A program made the position numbers and the translations under genes. Of a DNA stretch of 64,000 bases, positions 11,831-24,781 are shown one piece after another. This DNA is from Avena insularis. Taxonomy: Eukaryota; Streptophyta; Magnoliopsida; Poales; Poaceae. Every line of letters starts with the position of its first letter. Within the stretch, counting starts at the first letter, position 1. Under the pieces are notes generated by a model, which was not told the origin of the DNA, did no database searches, and worked only from the letters and a program-made list of their open reading frames with translations. The DNA is taken from positions 328,142,305 through 328,206,304 of the forward strand of contig CM042689.1 in assembly GCA_023614405.1 (NCBI GenBank), in the 5' to 3' direction.

Positions 11831-12625
11831 ATGGACGTGAAGTACAGCAAGTTTTACCAATTTGGGAATGGGGGAGACCTTATCTTTGAGAGGGATCTGG
11901 ATCAGCTTTCGGAACTTCTGGAGCGTCCGCACCCCAAGTTCTTTGGAGCTCAGCTCAATGATCAAGGAGGAGAAGATCTGCAGTGGCTAATTGTTGCAAG
12001 TCTTCGAGGAAAGATTGAACCTCCCACTGCGGAGGGAATTCAGTTTACCTTGAGGGAAAACAACTTGCTCGATGGACTTGCTAGAGCAATGCAGGAAGCT
12101 CTTTCCCGTCTGTGTGGGCAGAGCATCAATCAGATCAAGGGTACTCGCTTTGAGTTTTGCCCAAGACGTGATGCAAATGGATAACCACTGGAAGCCCCAT
12201 ACCACCCCGAGCTGAAGACTCAATTGGACCACCTTAGCTTCATGATGTATGATCGTCAGCAGGAGGTGTACAACTGCCGTGACTATTGCAACCACAAGTC
12301 TGCCATCATCAAGACGAAGGATCAGACCATAGCCATGCTATCAAAGGATCGCAAGTCTCGCCGCCGTCAGCTCGACAAAAAGGAGCGCATTATTTCCCGT
12401 CTTCTCCACCGCATCTCATCTCTGGAGGAGACCATCCACGAGAGAGACATGCAGTTGGAGGAAAGGGAGAATGCCGGAGAGGATCTTCGTGGAGACCCTT
12501 ACTCTTATCTCAGCGATGACGATGATTTTCTGGAGGATCAGGCCATGGACTTCTTCACTGATGAGGATGATTTCGCATTCATCGATGATGCTGAAGATGA
12601 TGAAGCCACAGACTCCGAGGAGTAG
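11831..12625 (+). pseudogene. Extra frame before gag in element C: coiled-coil protein with acidic tail
   Basis: About 264 codons, starting directly after CTATTTTTATAG. One in-frame TAA at 12182-12184 breaks it. The N-terminal part contains GLARAMQEALSRLCGQ and KGTRFEFCPRRD. These align with GLEVVMQDLLGRLLGR and RGTNFHAFRRRD in B's second extra frame, so the proteins look related. A charged coiled-coil segment follows (QTIAMLSKDRKSRRRQ, then KERIISRLLHRISSLEETI). The last 40 residues are strongly acidic (SDDDDFLED, FTDEDDFAF, DDAEDDEATDSEE). Function is unknown. An accessory role in packaging, nuclear import or chromatin binding is speculation. Extra frames in plant gypsy elements have been reported as a class; I do not recognise this one. 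Confidence 0.65.
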
Positions 12626-12860
12626 TAGCACTAAGCACTAGCGTAGTGAGTAGTAGTCGGTCCCACTGTATCGTAGAATCCAGAATGGTTCTTAAAACCA
12701 TCTGTTTTTCTTTGTTGCGGTGTGTGTTGTACTGTGTGCTATGAGTGAATGAATGAAAAATCAAGTTGCCAGAAAAATATGAGTCAAACATTTAAAACTT
12801 TTCAAAGACCCAAGACCTTAGAAATTTCCCTCTTTTCTCATGATCTATATCAATCTTCAT

Positions 12861-14108
12861 ATGCCACGTGGAGGAAGTGGTTCAGCCCCGGACCCGATGT
12901 TGCAGATCCTGCAAATGTTGACTTGACCGCTGTCGAAAAGAGCGGAACGTCAAGCCAACCTAGCCACTCTGCAACAGATAGCCCAGCTAGCCCACAACAA
13001 CCAAGGCCACGGAAATCAGGACAACCATGGATCTAGGCTCAAGAATTTCCAGAATACTAACCCACCCGTTTTCACCAAGTCAGAAGAACCCCTAGATGCC
13101 GATGATTGGCTGCAAACCATGGAAAACAACCTAGAAGTCGTCGGAGTGGAAGCCAACGAGAAAGTCCTGTTCGTCACCCATTATCTAGCCGGAGATGCCA
13201 GGGCATGGTGGAACAGTGTTCGTGCAATGACCAGAGGCCAGATGATGACCTGGGAGGAATTCAAGGTCAAGTTTAGCAGAACCCATGTGCCACCAGGTTT
13301 GATCAAGAGAATGAGATACGAGTTCAGAGAGCTAAAGCAAGGAAGGATGACTATAGTGGAATACCGTGACAAATTTTTGTCATTAGCTAGGTATGCCCCG
13401 GACGAGATAAACACCGAAGCCAAGAAGAAAGAAAGATTCCTGAATGGTCTGCATGGCGAGATGCAGACGGTGTTAGTCAATATCCCCTTTGCTGATATTG
13501 AAGCCCTTGTCGACTCTGCTATCCAGATAGAAGGAAAGATCAACCAAGCCAATGAGAACCGCAAGCGTCGCATGATGCATCAACCCGGAACCCATCAGAC
13601 CCCAAAGTATCGCCCCAACCCACCTCCAGGATTTTCCCCAAGAACCAACAGACCCCCTATGACCCGTCCGACCTACCCCAACCGTGGAAACCCTAGACCC
13701 GGAGGAAATCACAACAACCCCGGCAACTCTAGCAATTTCACCCGTGCCCAACCCAAGTTCAACACCAACAATGCTACCGCCAACACCAACACTGCCCCGA
13801 GGACTGGAAGCAATGCTGTGCCTGTCGCAGCCAAGGACAAGTCACAAGTGACCTGTTATGACTGTGGAAATAAAGGCCACTATTCCAACGAATGCCCCAA
13901 CAAGAAGAACGCTACAGCCCCCAATGCCAACGCCCCAGCTCAGCAGCAGCGTCGTGTCCAGCCAGGGAGAAGATTTGCCCCAGGGAATTCACTCAACCGC
14001 AATGGCCGTCTTTTTCTCATGCATGCTGAAGAAGCTCAGGAAGCGCCAGACGCGCGTCTTGGGTATGTTTTCGTTAATTCAGTACTTGCAAGAGTGTTGT
14101 TTGACTCG
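12861..14108 (+). pseudogene. gag: Element C gag
   Basis: The start MPRGGSG is followed after 21 codons by TGA (12924-12926); the same frame then runs on to the protease. It has a Gag core (LAGDARAWWNSVRAM, MTWEEFKVKF, RYAPDEI), a Pro/Asn/Arg-rich linker and a CCHC knuckle (CYDCGNKGHYSNEC) near residue 332. The upstream context is CAATCTTCAT, so this gag lacks the YAG|ATG context of the other frames. Frame is lost at 14108, inside the protease active site. Gag and Pol appear to have been one polyprotein. An Asn/Thr-rich stretch precedes the knuckle. Confidence 0.85.
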
Positions 14109-14409
14109 TGCATCGCATTCATTTGTCACCAAGAATTTGCTCACTAGTAAAATTCAACCAACCAAACTGAAGCATGTTATGATTGTGCAAATTCCCGGAT
14201 CAACCACCAAGGCTAGGCAAATTTGCAAAGCCGTCCCTATCCGAATCCATGGCATAGATTTTTATGCTAATCTAATAGTACTCGGAACTAAAGGTTTGGA
14301 AGTAGTACTAGGAATGGATTGGATGTCCAAACATAAGGGATTGATTGACTGTGCTAAGAAAGCTATCACCATGACCAAGACACCGAATATCAGTCGAGCA
14401 TATATCTGA
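14094..14409 (+). pseudogene. Element C aspartic protease, frameshifted in the active site
   Basis: The retropepsin would cut the polyprotein. The bases read VLFDS (14094-14108), then a missing base breaks the catalytic Asp-Ser/Thr-Gly triplet. The next frame continues ASHSFVTKNL and reaches the conserved VVLGMDWMSKHKG near 14310-14345. A second frameshift near 14390 precedes the RT frame. Relatives B and D have [13 protein letters not shown] here. Confidence 0.8.
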
Positions 14410-15907
14410 AACCTTACCTCGCCAATTCAAGTGTAACAAGAGTCTAGCCCAACCTACCATTGACCAAGTTCGGATAGTCTGTGAATACCCCGATGTATTT
14501 CCCGATGTTTTGCCCGGTATGCCCCCAGATCGGGATATCGAGTTTATCATCGAACTAATCCTCGGAACAAGACCCATAGCCCAGAGACCCTATAGTATGA
14601 ACCCGTCGGAACTAGCAGAACTGAAGAAGCAACTGGATTCCATGCTAGAAATTGGATTGATTCAACCAAGTGCGTCACCATGGAGATCACCTGTCTTATT
14701 TGTGGACAAGAAAGATGGAGGTAACCGTTTGTGTACAGATTATCGGAAGTTGAATGATGTCACCATCAAGAACAAGTACCCCTTGCCCAAGATAGAAGAT
14801 TTGTTTGATCAGTTGACCGGTGCCCAGGTGTTTTCTAAGATTGATCTTAGAACTGGCTATCATCAACTCAAAATTTGTGCAGAGGATATTCCAAAGACTG
14901 CCTTTACCACCAGATATGGATTGTACGAGTATACAGTCATGTCTTTTGGATTAACCAATGCTCCCGCTTATTTCATGAACCTCATGAATAAGATTTTTAT
15001 GGACTTCCTGGATAAGTTTGTCGTTGTTTTCATCGATGACATTCTGATTTATTCCAAATCAGAAGAAGAACATGAGTTACACCTAAGGACCATTCTTGGA
15101 ACCCTTAGAGAGCATCAGCTGTATGCAAAGTTTATCAAATGTGAATTCTGGTTACAGGAGGTAGGATTCCTCGGTCACATTGTATCAGCCGGAGGAATTG
15201 CCGTTGACCCCGCCAAAGTGAAAGATGTAGAAGATTGGCAAGCCCCAACCACTCAAACCCAAGTTCGTGCATTTCTCGGATTAGCGGGATATTACCGCAA
15301 ATTTGTAGAAGGATTCTCGAGTATCGCCAGACCCATGATCCAATTGCTGAAGAAGGACAAGAAGTTTGAATGGACGGACAAGTGTGAAGCGAGTTTTCAA
15401 GAACTCAAGAGGAGGTTGATATCAGCCCCAATCTTGATCATGCCGGATATCACGAAGCCCTTCGATGTGTATTGTGATGCATCCAAGATTGGTCTCGGAT
15501 GTGTGCTAATGCAAGAAGGCAAAGTTATATCTTATCTATCTCGACAATTGAAGCAACACGAGCAAAACTATCCAACCCATGACCTCGAACTCGCAGCAGT
15601 AGTCCTAGCCCTGAAGACATGGAGACATTACCTAATGGGAAACCGTTGTGAGATTTATTCGGATCACAAGAGCCTAAAGTATATATTCACTCAGAAGGAG
15701 TTGAATATGAGGCAGAGAAGATGGATTGAGCTAATCAAGGATTACGACCTGGACATTCACTATCACCCTGGTAAAGCCAACGTGGTAGCCGATGCCCTTA
15801 GCAGATTGCCGTGCCGCTTGAACTCCATGATTTTGAAGGAGCAACCAAGTTTGCACAAGGAGATGGAAGATTTTCGAATGGAATTAGTAAGTGAAGGATT
15901 TTTTTAG
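14390..15907 (+). pseudogene. pol: Element C reverse transcriptase and RNase H, largely open
   Basis: Copies element RNA to DNA and removes the RNA strand. The frame is open from about 14392 to the TAG-type stop ending 15907. Motifs in order: [18 protein letters not shown] linker; [47 protein letters not shown]; the catalytic FIDD at 15029-15040, intact; [27 protein letters not shown]. RNase H follows, with [13 protein letters not shown] (Asp), HDLELAAVV (Glu) and YSDHKSLKY (Asp), all present. The frame is lost at the end of RNase H (near 15895), before integrase. This is the best preserved enzyme in element C. Confidence 0.88.
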
Positions 15908-17348
15908 CATAGAACTTCAGCCCACTTTGATCACCGATTAAAGAGGCGCAGAAGGGAAATGCCAGTATCGACGGAATCAAGCGTCGTATCGGTACGGGCA
16001 AAGTACCCGGATTCACCGAGGACGAAGGAGTTCTGTGGTACAAAGGACGCCTTTGTGTACCAACAGATTCGGAGTTGAAAGAAGTTATCTTGAAGGAGGC
16101 TCATGATACTCTTTATTCTATCCATCCGGAGGGACTAAGATGTATCAAGATTTGAAAGAGCAATTTTGGTGGCATAAGATGAAGAGAGAAATCGGAAGCT
16201 ATATCGCCAAGTGTGATATATGTCGTGAAGTCAAGGCAGGACATCAAAGACCTTTGGATTGTTGCAACCTTTGCAAATTCGAATGGAAATGGGATCAGAG
16301 GAATGGACTTTATCATGGACTACCTACTTCTAGTAGAAATGACTCTATCTGGGTCATAGTGGATGATTGTCCAAAGTCGCCCATTTCTTGCCGTTAAAAC
16401 CACCTATCGAGTTCGCTAGCAGAGTTATACATCGCTAGAATCGCTCGGTTTACCTGAGTCCCCAAGAACATAGTATAGGATCAAGGAACTCGGTTTACCT
16501 CGAGATTGGAAGAAACTCCAAGAAGGTTTAGGAACCCGCCTAGATTTCAGATCACAGATCACCCTCAGACCGATGGACAAACGGAGTGAGTAAACCAAAT
16601 ACTCGAAGATATGCTTAGAGCATGTGTGCTAGAATATGGATCCAAGTGGGAAGACTGACTGCCATTTGCAGAATTTTCCTACAACAATAGTTACCAAGCC
16701 AGTTTGCAAATGGGCCCATTTGAATTCATGTACGGAATAAAGTGCCGCACCCCTTTGAACTGGTCGGAAGTAGGAGAGAGTCAAATTTTCGGACCCGACA
16801 TCCTCCGAGAAGCAGAAGAGAAGGTTCACAAGATTCGTGAGCACCTCAAGACCGCCCAATCCCGATAGAAGAGTTACGCCGACAAGAGATGTCGAGATCT
16901 CGCCTTCAACATAGGAGATTTTGTTTATCTGAAAGTGTCGCCATTGAAGGGAATGCAGCGTTTCCAACTCAAAGGAAAGTTAGCCCCCAGATATATCGGA
17001 CCTTTCAAAATTCTGAACCGTCAAGGAGAAGTATCGTATCAATTGGAACTACCTGAAGAGATGTCAGCTATGCACAATGTGTTCCATATCTCGTTACTTC
17101 GCAAATGTCTCGAAGTCCTCGAGAAGACCGAAGTGTTCAAGAATATCGATCACCGGACCATAAAGATCAACGATGACCTGACCTATCCTGAAGTACCCAT
17201 CCGCATTTTGGAAGAAGCTTTTCGAACTACCCGAACCCGAAGCATCAAGTTTCTCAAGATTCAGTGGAGCAACCACACAGAAGAGGAAGCTACCTGGGAG
17301 CGCGAAGATCACATCAGGACAGAGTTTCCCGATCTCTTCAAATCCTAG
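15908..17348 (+). pseudogene. Element C integrase and chromodomain, heavily damaged
   Basis: Pieces of integrase lie in different frames. The zinc-binding region (HHCC, with CDICREVKAGHQRP) is at 16140-16270. A disordered catalytic core follows, with traces of the DRGTQF and TDGQTE regions near 16540-16600. The region PFEFMYGIKCRTPLNW is near 16710. The last part, 16935-17348, is open. It holds the GPY/F-like region ([25 protein letters not shown]) and [15 protein letters not shown]-terminal chromodomain ends it ([21 protein letters not shown]). Such chromodomains are thought to steer insertion to heterochromatin. The frame ends with TAG at 17346-17348. Confidence 0.82.
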
Positions 17349-17390
17349 GTAATCTTTTCGTCCTTTTTCAAATCTCGGGACGAGATTGAT

Positions 17391-17407
17391 TTTAAGGGGG
17401 GAAGGTT
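17391..17407 (+). other. Element C polypurine tract
   Basis: TTTAAGGGGGGAAGGTT directly precedes the 3' LTR. It would prime plus-strand DNA synthesis. Confidence 0.8.
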
Positions 17408-20400
17408 TGTAACATCCCAAAAATACTAAGCTTGGATCATCAAATTCTAATCATCAAAATTAGGGTTAACAAAAACTTTTCTAAATGAAATCATGAATGC
17501 ATGCATATGTGTATGCATGGATTTTGAAATCCTTTAAAACCACCTGGTTTATTTGTTCCATTGCTTGTAAAATGTTTCTTAGGTGAAATAAACATCATCT
17601 AAAACATTTCCCACACTTTTCCTAAAGACAAGTAAATCAAAACACATATATGAAATGAATGGTCATTTTGGCCAATTTAACTCACATGCCTACTTTGGCT
17701 GTCTCAAACTTTCAGAACCTAATAGAAACTTTTCTGGATCTTTGCACCCCTTGAATGTACTCATAACAAGGTATCAAGGCCCACTTTGTGATCATCCAGA
17801 AACTTTCAAATTCATAGTTTAAATGACAATTCAAAATTGAATCTTTATGATATGGGAAGATCCCACTTTTTCAAAAACTACTCAAACAAGCTCAATTTTC
17901 AAAACCCAAGCATCTGCAGACTCACCAGCACCAATCTAGCAAACCCACCAAAAATCATTTCAAAATTCAAAACTTGATTTCATGCGGCCATTTCATCAAA
18001 CAGGCTGCAGACACAAATCAAACAAACATCAAACACTATTGTGAGCAGTGATTCTTGCCTAACTGGTTCCCCATTTAGCTCACACACAACTCAGTAGATC
18101 ATCTAGGAAGATTAGCGAGGCACTAGCACCACTGTGAGCTTGCCATTGTCATCAATGGTGAATAGCCGAGCACCCTCTTGCCACCCCATAGTCGACAGCA
18201 AGCTAGGAGCAGCAGCAAGCCTAGCCAGCATGTCTGGGAGGCAGCCCACCGTCCACCGCCACTCACTATCCCAGCCGCGAGCGTTGCCAAGCCACGACCC
18301 ACGCGCACAAGCGGCGCCCAGACCATGCCGGCGTGCGCCAGAGCGCCACCCTCGACCATCACCCACGACCGCCGCCGCCCTGCCGCGTGCATACACAATC
18401 CCCACCGAGACCGCAGACATCCCGTTTGCCGCCCGCGCCGACCACCGCCCGCCGTCGAAGACGCCGCCTCTGCCGCGCAGAGCACCGCTCATTCCAGACC
18501 AAACCACACTGCCCCATGCCTCGAGACCATGTCGTTGAGCATCGCCAGGAGACACCGCACCGTCCCCTACCCTTGCCCATGCCATTAGCCGCCTGTAACA
18601 TCGCCCTCGATGAGCTCACCGTGCGCCCCGATGGTCCCCTCGCTCGACTATAAATAGAGGCCACCCCCGCATGATTTCTTCACACCATCTCACTCCCCTC
18701 TCCTCACTGATCGTGCCACACCATTCTCAGAGCAAGGCGAGCACCACCTCGCCGGAATTTCACTGGAGCCTGCCGCTGCCGGAGAAGATGGGAGCCAGCG
18801 ATTGGAGCCGTCCTAGGAGCTGCCGTGACCACCCCTGAGTTCGCCGTCGTCGACTTCGTCGTTCGCCCGCCTCGCCGACCCTCGCCAGTACCCCGGTGAG
18901 CCCCTAGCGACCCTCACTGGCCGCGCTAGGTTTCGTTCTCGCCGGAGTTGTCTCGCGTCGACGATGACTCCCGGCCGTTAGATTAGAACTAGATCGAACG
19001 ATCCACGTCGCCCCATACCGCTTCGCCCAGCCCCGTGTCACTGACGAGTGGGGACACCCACTTAAGCAGCCCGCGGGAGCACTGCGCTTAGCAGGCCGGC
19101 CCAATAATTTTTCCCGCGCAGCCCAGTTATTCAAATTAAACTTTTTCTATTTCAATTCAAACACACTTCTGTACCCAACTTCAAAAATCAACCCAGATCG
19201 ATTCAGTGCACCAAATTGAATGAAACCAATTTTGTTGGAAAGGTCTGTGAATGCTGAATCCAAGCCCGTTGGATTCAAGTCATTTGGATCTATAGATCAC
19301 CCATGGTAAAAATAACAAGGCAGAAGCTTTTCTGCATTCAAACATTTTTCAAATTTAAACCATAATAGCTTTTGAGTTGATTCCAACTCTCAAAAATCAA
19401 ATTTAACCATAGCTTTCAGAATATATAAAAAATTATATAGGTTTACTTGCAGAAATAATGTTCAAGTAATAAAAGAATGCTACATAAGCATTTCTAGCCA
19501 CTTTAATTAATTAAAATAAAAGGGTAAAACCTTATTAAATTGTGACACCACTTTAAATCACATTCCCATGGACTACAATATGTGGTGATGACATGTGTCA
19601 ACATGATCCCATGTTGGGATTGGAGAATATTAAATCTTAAGTAGTTTTTCAATGAGTAGAAATTACTTTTCTAAAAATAAAAAGATTTAAACCAAGCCTT
19701 AACCTTGAAATGTTAGGGACGATGCTAGATCATCCATAGGACCCTTGTGTGTGATGATTGCAAGTAGTGAAGTAATGTTTGGTGATTGTGTACCTCGTAT
19801 TTATTCATAGACGCTAGTACCGACCAAGGATACGAGGAGGAAGGAGGATACTATGAAGAAGAAGCCGAGGAGAACTTCAACCACTGCTCTGCACAAGGCA
19901 AGCTAGTAACCTTGCAAGCTAACACTTGCAATTTAGCAAGCTTATATTGACATTGATGCAAGCTAACACTTGCAGGATACCCTACTGATGCAACAAACCC
20001 CTACTTGTTACTATGCCTTAAGCATATGTGATCATACCCATTTGATAAACCAATCCTAGTTTTATGTGCAAGCTTCTTACTTTATTTGTTTATCAAAGCT
20101 TACTTAGAGTTTACTTAAGTGACTGGTAGATATTGGAAAGATGCTGAAGGTTGCATAAAGAGCATAAAATTTGGCCTAAGTTAGAAACCTTGACATCAGC
20201 CTGAGACATAAGGTTGTACTTAGTTGAAACTCCACTAGTTACCACCCCTCATCATTACTACCCCCACCTGTAGATGCTAGTGCTAAGCATAAAACTTGAT
20301 CAACTTTATATGGGAATACTTGGTGGAAAAATGGTTATGAAAACCTTGGAATGGTGGATCATTCTATTGAAATGTTTTGGACATGTGTTTCCAAACACTT

Positions 20401-21435
20401 GAGAATTTTAGTGATGAAAATGTTGAGGCATGAGCCTTAGCCCTTTATAAAACTGATGGTTGTCTGGATGCGATACCATTCCAATTTTATCGTACAACCA
20501 CAATACCCAAATATTGGGTAGGGCTTGACTGGAAACTTATATTCCTTAGTATTAGTTCCCTCACGGCCAAGGTTTGAGATGAGGCTACCTTGTGAAGATT
20601 GTCCACCTGTGCAGTACCCAAGATGACAGTTGGTCATGGTTGGGAGGCCAAACTCATAGGAGAGGTGCTTATACTAGGGCGTGTAATCGAAAGGTTAGGA
20701 TTGATTATCCGCATACTGAGTATGGTGAATTTAGGATTTGTTCCTGACGGATGTATCGAATGTTGTGGTGAAAGTGTACAATCTCTGCAGAGTGTCAAAC
20801 TATTTGAATAGCCGTCATGATTATGGACAGTTGGAGTGGCCATACTGTTCCCCCGTCAGACTTTTCAAAATGACCTGTGAGATGAATTGAGACTTTGACT
20901 TGACCACAACAGAGTTGTGATATGAAATACCAGTTCCCGCTTAGGATTTATAAAATTGTGACTAGCTTTGGAGCTTAGTAGAGATAAATCTGGCTTTTGC
21001 GAAACAACCCTAGAGCCTAGTGTCCTATTATCCAAAAACCCCCTTTACCTATTAGTATTAGTTTGCGAGTACTTAAAGTGTACTCATGGCTTTGTCCCTG
21101 GCTATTCCCATGGGCAGACTATGAAGAGGAGTACCTGGAAGATGGACCCTAGGAAGGTTACGACAACTAGGATCATCTCCCATCGTCAACATTGCCTGTG
21201 ACCCCGAAGATGGAGCTTCGCCTACGCTACCGTTATTGTTACGTATTCAGCTGCTTGATGTTGTATTAAGAACTGGATCATGAGATCCCTATTTGTGTAA
21301 GAACTTATGTATTGTTTGTAATGGATGATGTACTATGGTATCCAATTCTGTTATGTCTCGCAAAAATGGTAATACTGGGATTGCGATGTATGGCATAACA
21401 GGCATCTAGGATTGAAAAAAATCCGGGTGTTGACA
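17408..21435 (+). repeat. Element C 3' LTR (4.0 kb)
   Basis: Partner of 7573-11598. TATA box TATAAATA at 18649-18656. Donor-like CCCCGGTGAGC near 18896. Mini-exon 19811-19897 (open) and terminal exon from 21118 (premature TAG). Followed by target duplication TAATA. Confidence 0.93.
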
Positions 21436-22812
21436 TAATACAACAATATGCATCAATCAATAAGTTTTGGGACACTACACATAGAACTAAGAATGGCAAC
21501 TATTCTCTCTTAACTGGTGCCTAAAGGTAGAAGGTGGAGACTCGATATAATAATGGAAGAAAGGCCCTTCATAAAGGGAAGCATGGATTTCAATTTTCAA
21601 AAAGAGCTTCCAAAAATTATGGTACTAGTTAGCTTTTAGCCCTCATTGCCCCTATCATAAGCATCTTGAAGTGATTAAGGTTAAAGTGAATAAACTATGG
21701 AGTATATGCTTGACAAAGTATAAGTTGGCAATCTCATGTCCCTTAAATACGAGGGCCGCTCCTCATGCTACTCAAGTTTAGTTACTTGCAAGTTCTTGTC
21801 ATAGTAAGTACACGTGTATCATAGAGAACCGCCAAGGGGTACCCCTTGCACATGGTACAGGAGCTTTCCCATAACCAAAATGACAAGGCAAGCAGACAAT
21901 GAGCATCTCAACATTCTTCTTATTTACTATGGGAATATGGTGGTTTTTTCTCTCTTTCCTCTTTTCTCAATATGTCTCTTTTTCTCAATCTCTTTTTTAT
22001 AAGAAGAATGCTTCATAGATGTCACTATGGTGATGCTGCAAGTTTCCACCATGATTAGGCATGGCTTAGGCTAGCGGCCCAGGCGTTTCCCTAACACATA
22101 TACATAACTCCATGGACTTACAAGCTCCCCTTTCATTTCACACCTACGACATCCATAGACAAAAGAGCATGATATCAACTGTGTACAAAGTACAAGTGCC
22201 ATGTTGAAAGCGTTCCCCATGACAACATGGTTCTGCTAATTCCAACGTATAAGTGCAAGCATATAAAACATAGATGACACAATGGTTCAATTTTATTAGG
22301 GGGAAGAAAAATAAAGTGTGCCATCAAGTTCGTGAGAGATTTAATCACAAAGTTTTCACATAACAAAATACTTTTTAATTGGAAGATAGATGAAAACAAG
22401 AATATACTTGGAATGATGTAACACACCATGCATAGGAATTTATAGTGGACACTTTGGAATAACTCGTTTTTTGGGAGTTGGATGCATGAGTATAGATTAC
22501 TCATACAAGTGGAGGCTAGCAAAATACTAGGAGCGACCAACTAAGAGAGCAATAATGGCCATAATCATGCAGACCGACAAAACATTACTAATCAAAGCAT
22601 ATAGTGGTACTAAAAGTCAAGGACTAAATGATCATAAATGCTATGGTGACTTGTTCATAGTCATAACATGGTGTGAGCATGTGCCAAGTCAACTCAAACA
22701 AAACATCATAGGAGAATACCACAATACTATGCTTTTGTATGCTAAAACAACGCATGATTCCTTCAAGGCACACTAAGCAATCCCAATTGTTTGGAACAAA
22801 TCATGCAACAAC
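21436..22812 (-). mobile_element. Element E1 fragment: 3' non-coding region
   Basis: Continues the E1 internal region on the minus strand. 21441-21720 matches 45490-45715 of E2 (CCTTAATCACTTCAAGATGC, GGGCCTTTCTTCCA). The remainder, to 22812, has no counterpart elsewhere in the window. It carries short frames only; I see no protein-coding signal. Confidence 0.8.
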
Positions 22813-24721
22813 TGTAACATCCCTAAAATCATGTTTTCAAAGCTTGCATATCATTCATGCATTCATAATCATTTTAGGATCATTTGCAAAGTCATTACAA
22901 AAACATGAGCATTTGAATGCTAATATTTTATGTAAGCAAGGCATTGGCCCAATATTACTCTATAGTAAGAGATTATTTATTTTTAAACCAAGAATGTTTG
23001 AACCTAAGTTTGATTGATGCTTTCCAAAGCTTGGACATGGATTTCAAAACAAATTATAAATTTAAAACCATTTTATGCCTTTACTAAACAATTATTAAAG
23101 GCATTGTTTATTTTAAAATTTCAATGTGCCAAATTATTTTCAAGTGTACAACTTTGTTCTGTAGCCAATTGTGTGCAGGTTTCACTTTATAAAAAACCAG
23201 AAAGAGTTTGAATTCAAACATATTTGAAATCATTTGAAAAAGATTCCTCGAAATTCAAACATAAAAAGAAAAAGAATACAGAAAATAAGAAAAGGCCGGC
23301 GCTGCCAATTAAGCCCAACACAGAATCCAGCCCACTAAGCCCACCCGGGCCATTCCCTCCCCTCTCTCTCTCACCCACGCCGAATCAACCCACCAGAGAC
23401 TGACCAGTGGCCCCATCGCCACGTCGTCATCGTCCTCCCCAAAATTTTGCGCGATGAACACGTCGTCGCCGCCGTTACCTCGCAGATTAAATCGAATCAA
23501 TTCCCTTGATTCCGGCAGTAATTCGCCCAGCCTTCACCTGCTACTTAAACCGCACCCCGTCGCGGTCATCCCCCCCCCCACTTTCCTCGCTCACTCCGCC
23601 ACCAGGCTGCGTGTAATCAAGCTCAAACCGCCGCTGTACCGACGACCTCTGGCGACTGATTTCGGTGAGCCTCGACCGCCCCTTTGCCTCTGCTTCAAAC
23701 GAGCGTGACCAGCATGTTCTGGCGTATCCCCTGATGCCTTTTGTTTGCTTTCTCGTGACCCAGGACGCCATCCCTGTTCGCGTCCACAAGCGACAGAACC
23801 ACCGCTTGACTCCGACGTGCAATCGAGGTAAAACCCGACCGTCCCTTGCCTTCCCTTCGATGCTATTGTGTTCGCCTTGGCCTTGCACACCCCGTGATAC
23901 AACTGGTTCATGCTAGGGTGATCCGGAGCGTCGCCAACATCTTCGTCACCGTGCACCCGACGCTGCGCCCAACTCCGACGAGTTCCTACGGCCACACCAA
24001 CTCGCCCCTGTCCACGCCAGTACCATCTCAAGCTTCCTCGTGGTCTTGCGAGTCTGGTAAGCCACACCCCACCCCCCAGCCCCTCCTGTATTCGCCGGAC
24101 CATCGCCGCCAGTAGCGCCGCCGCCAGCAACCATTTGCGCCGCTAGTTCGTGGTCAGATGGATCTGATCCATTGGATCTGAATCCTAAGGCCGCGATTAG
24201 ATCTGTAGCGAAGTGGTATGATTTAATCTAGGCCATGCGCAGTTAGTTAGATCCAACGGCCCACGAGCGTGATCCAGTGCGAAGTGGTATCGTCCAATCA
24301 GACGCTACCGCGTGGCCTGTTATTTGTTTTAAAAATCTGATTTAGATCTATTAGATATTCAAACTTGCAAAATTCATAACTTTTGATCCACACATTCAAA
24401 TTTTGCAAATTTTATATCATTCGAATCAGGAGAAAGAATTCTATCCTTTTATGCAATGTGTTTAATGTTTTGCTTCTGTAAAATTGATTATTTTTGCAGA
24501 GACATTTATAGGCTTATTTTGAGTATAGAAATTATTTGAAAAATGATTTAGAGAATAAATAAAGTTTGTTTAGTGTGTATTTGTCTTGTTTATGATTCAG
24601 TACTGTTTCACTTGTCTTGTTTGATTTAGAAAAAAAATCATCACATAGCATTTGCATGCATTCATATATTTTTGCTTGTATATTTTGATATGTGATTTTG
24701 GTGCCAATATTTTATGTGTAG

Positions 24722-24781
24722 ATTTTGGTGCTAATAGTGATTGTGGTTGTGAAGATTGTTGATACTCTCCAAACTACCAAG
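24722..24781 (+). other. Exon-like LTR segment (mini-exon), element B
   Basis: 60 nt between TTTATGTGTAG and GCAAGTGG. The 3' LTR copy (38119-38178) is open in the shared phase and reads FGANSDCGCEDCCYSPNYQ. This 5' copy has TGA for one Cys codon. Against element D the only length changes are two 3-base insertions (one Asn, one Cys codon), as expected of coding sequence. Confidence 0.45.

Larger units (their letters stand above)
7573..21435 (+). mobile_element. Element C: complete Tekay-type chromovirus, inactivated
   Basis: Both LTRs begin TGTAACATCCC and end TGTTGACA. The target duplication is perfect: TAATA at 7568-7572 and 21436-21440. Internal order: primer site, one extra frame, gag, protease, RT, RNase H, integrase, chromodomain, polypurine tract. 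The chromodomain and initiator-Met primer site place it in the Tekay (Del) lineage. Coding regions carry several frameshifts and stops. It inserted into E1. Confidence 0.95.

Noticed and set aside
22555..23017. Short plus frames in E1's 3' region running into B's LTR
   Set aside because: They cross an insertion boundary at 22813 and run antisense to E1.
23541..24130. 179-codon minus frame in B's LTR and 37029-37531 in its partner
   Set aside because: Antisense to the element, low-complexity Arg/Gly/Trp-rich translation and frame shifts between the two LTRs.
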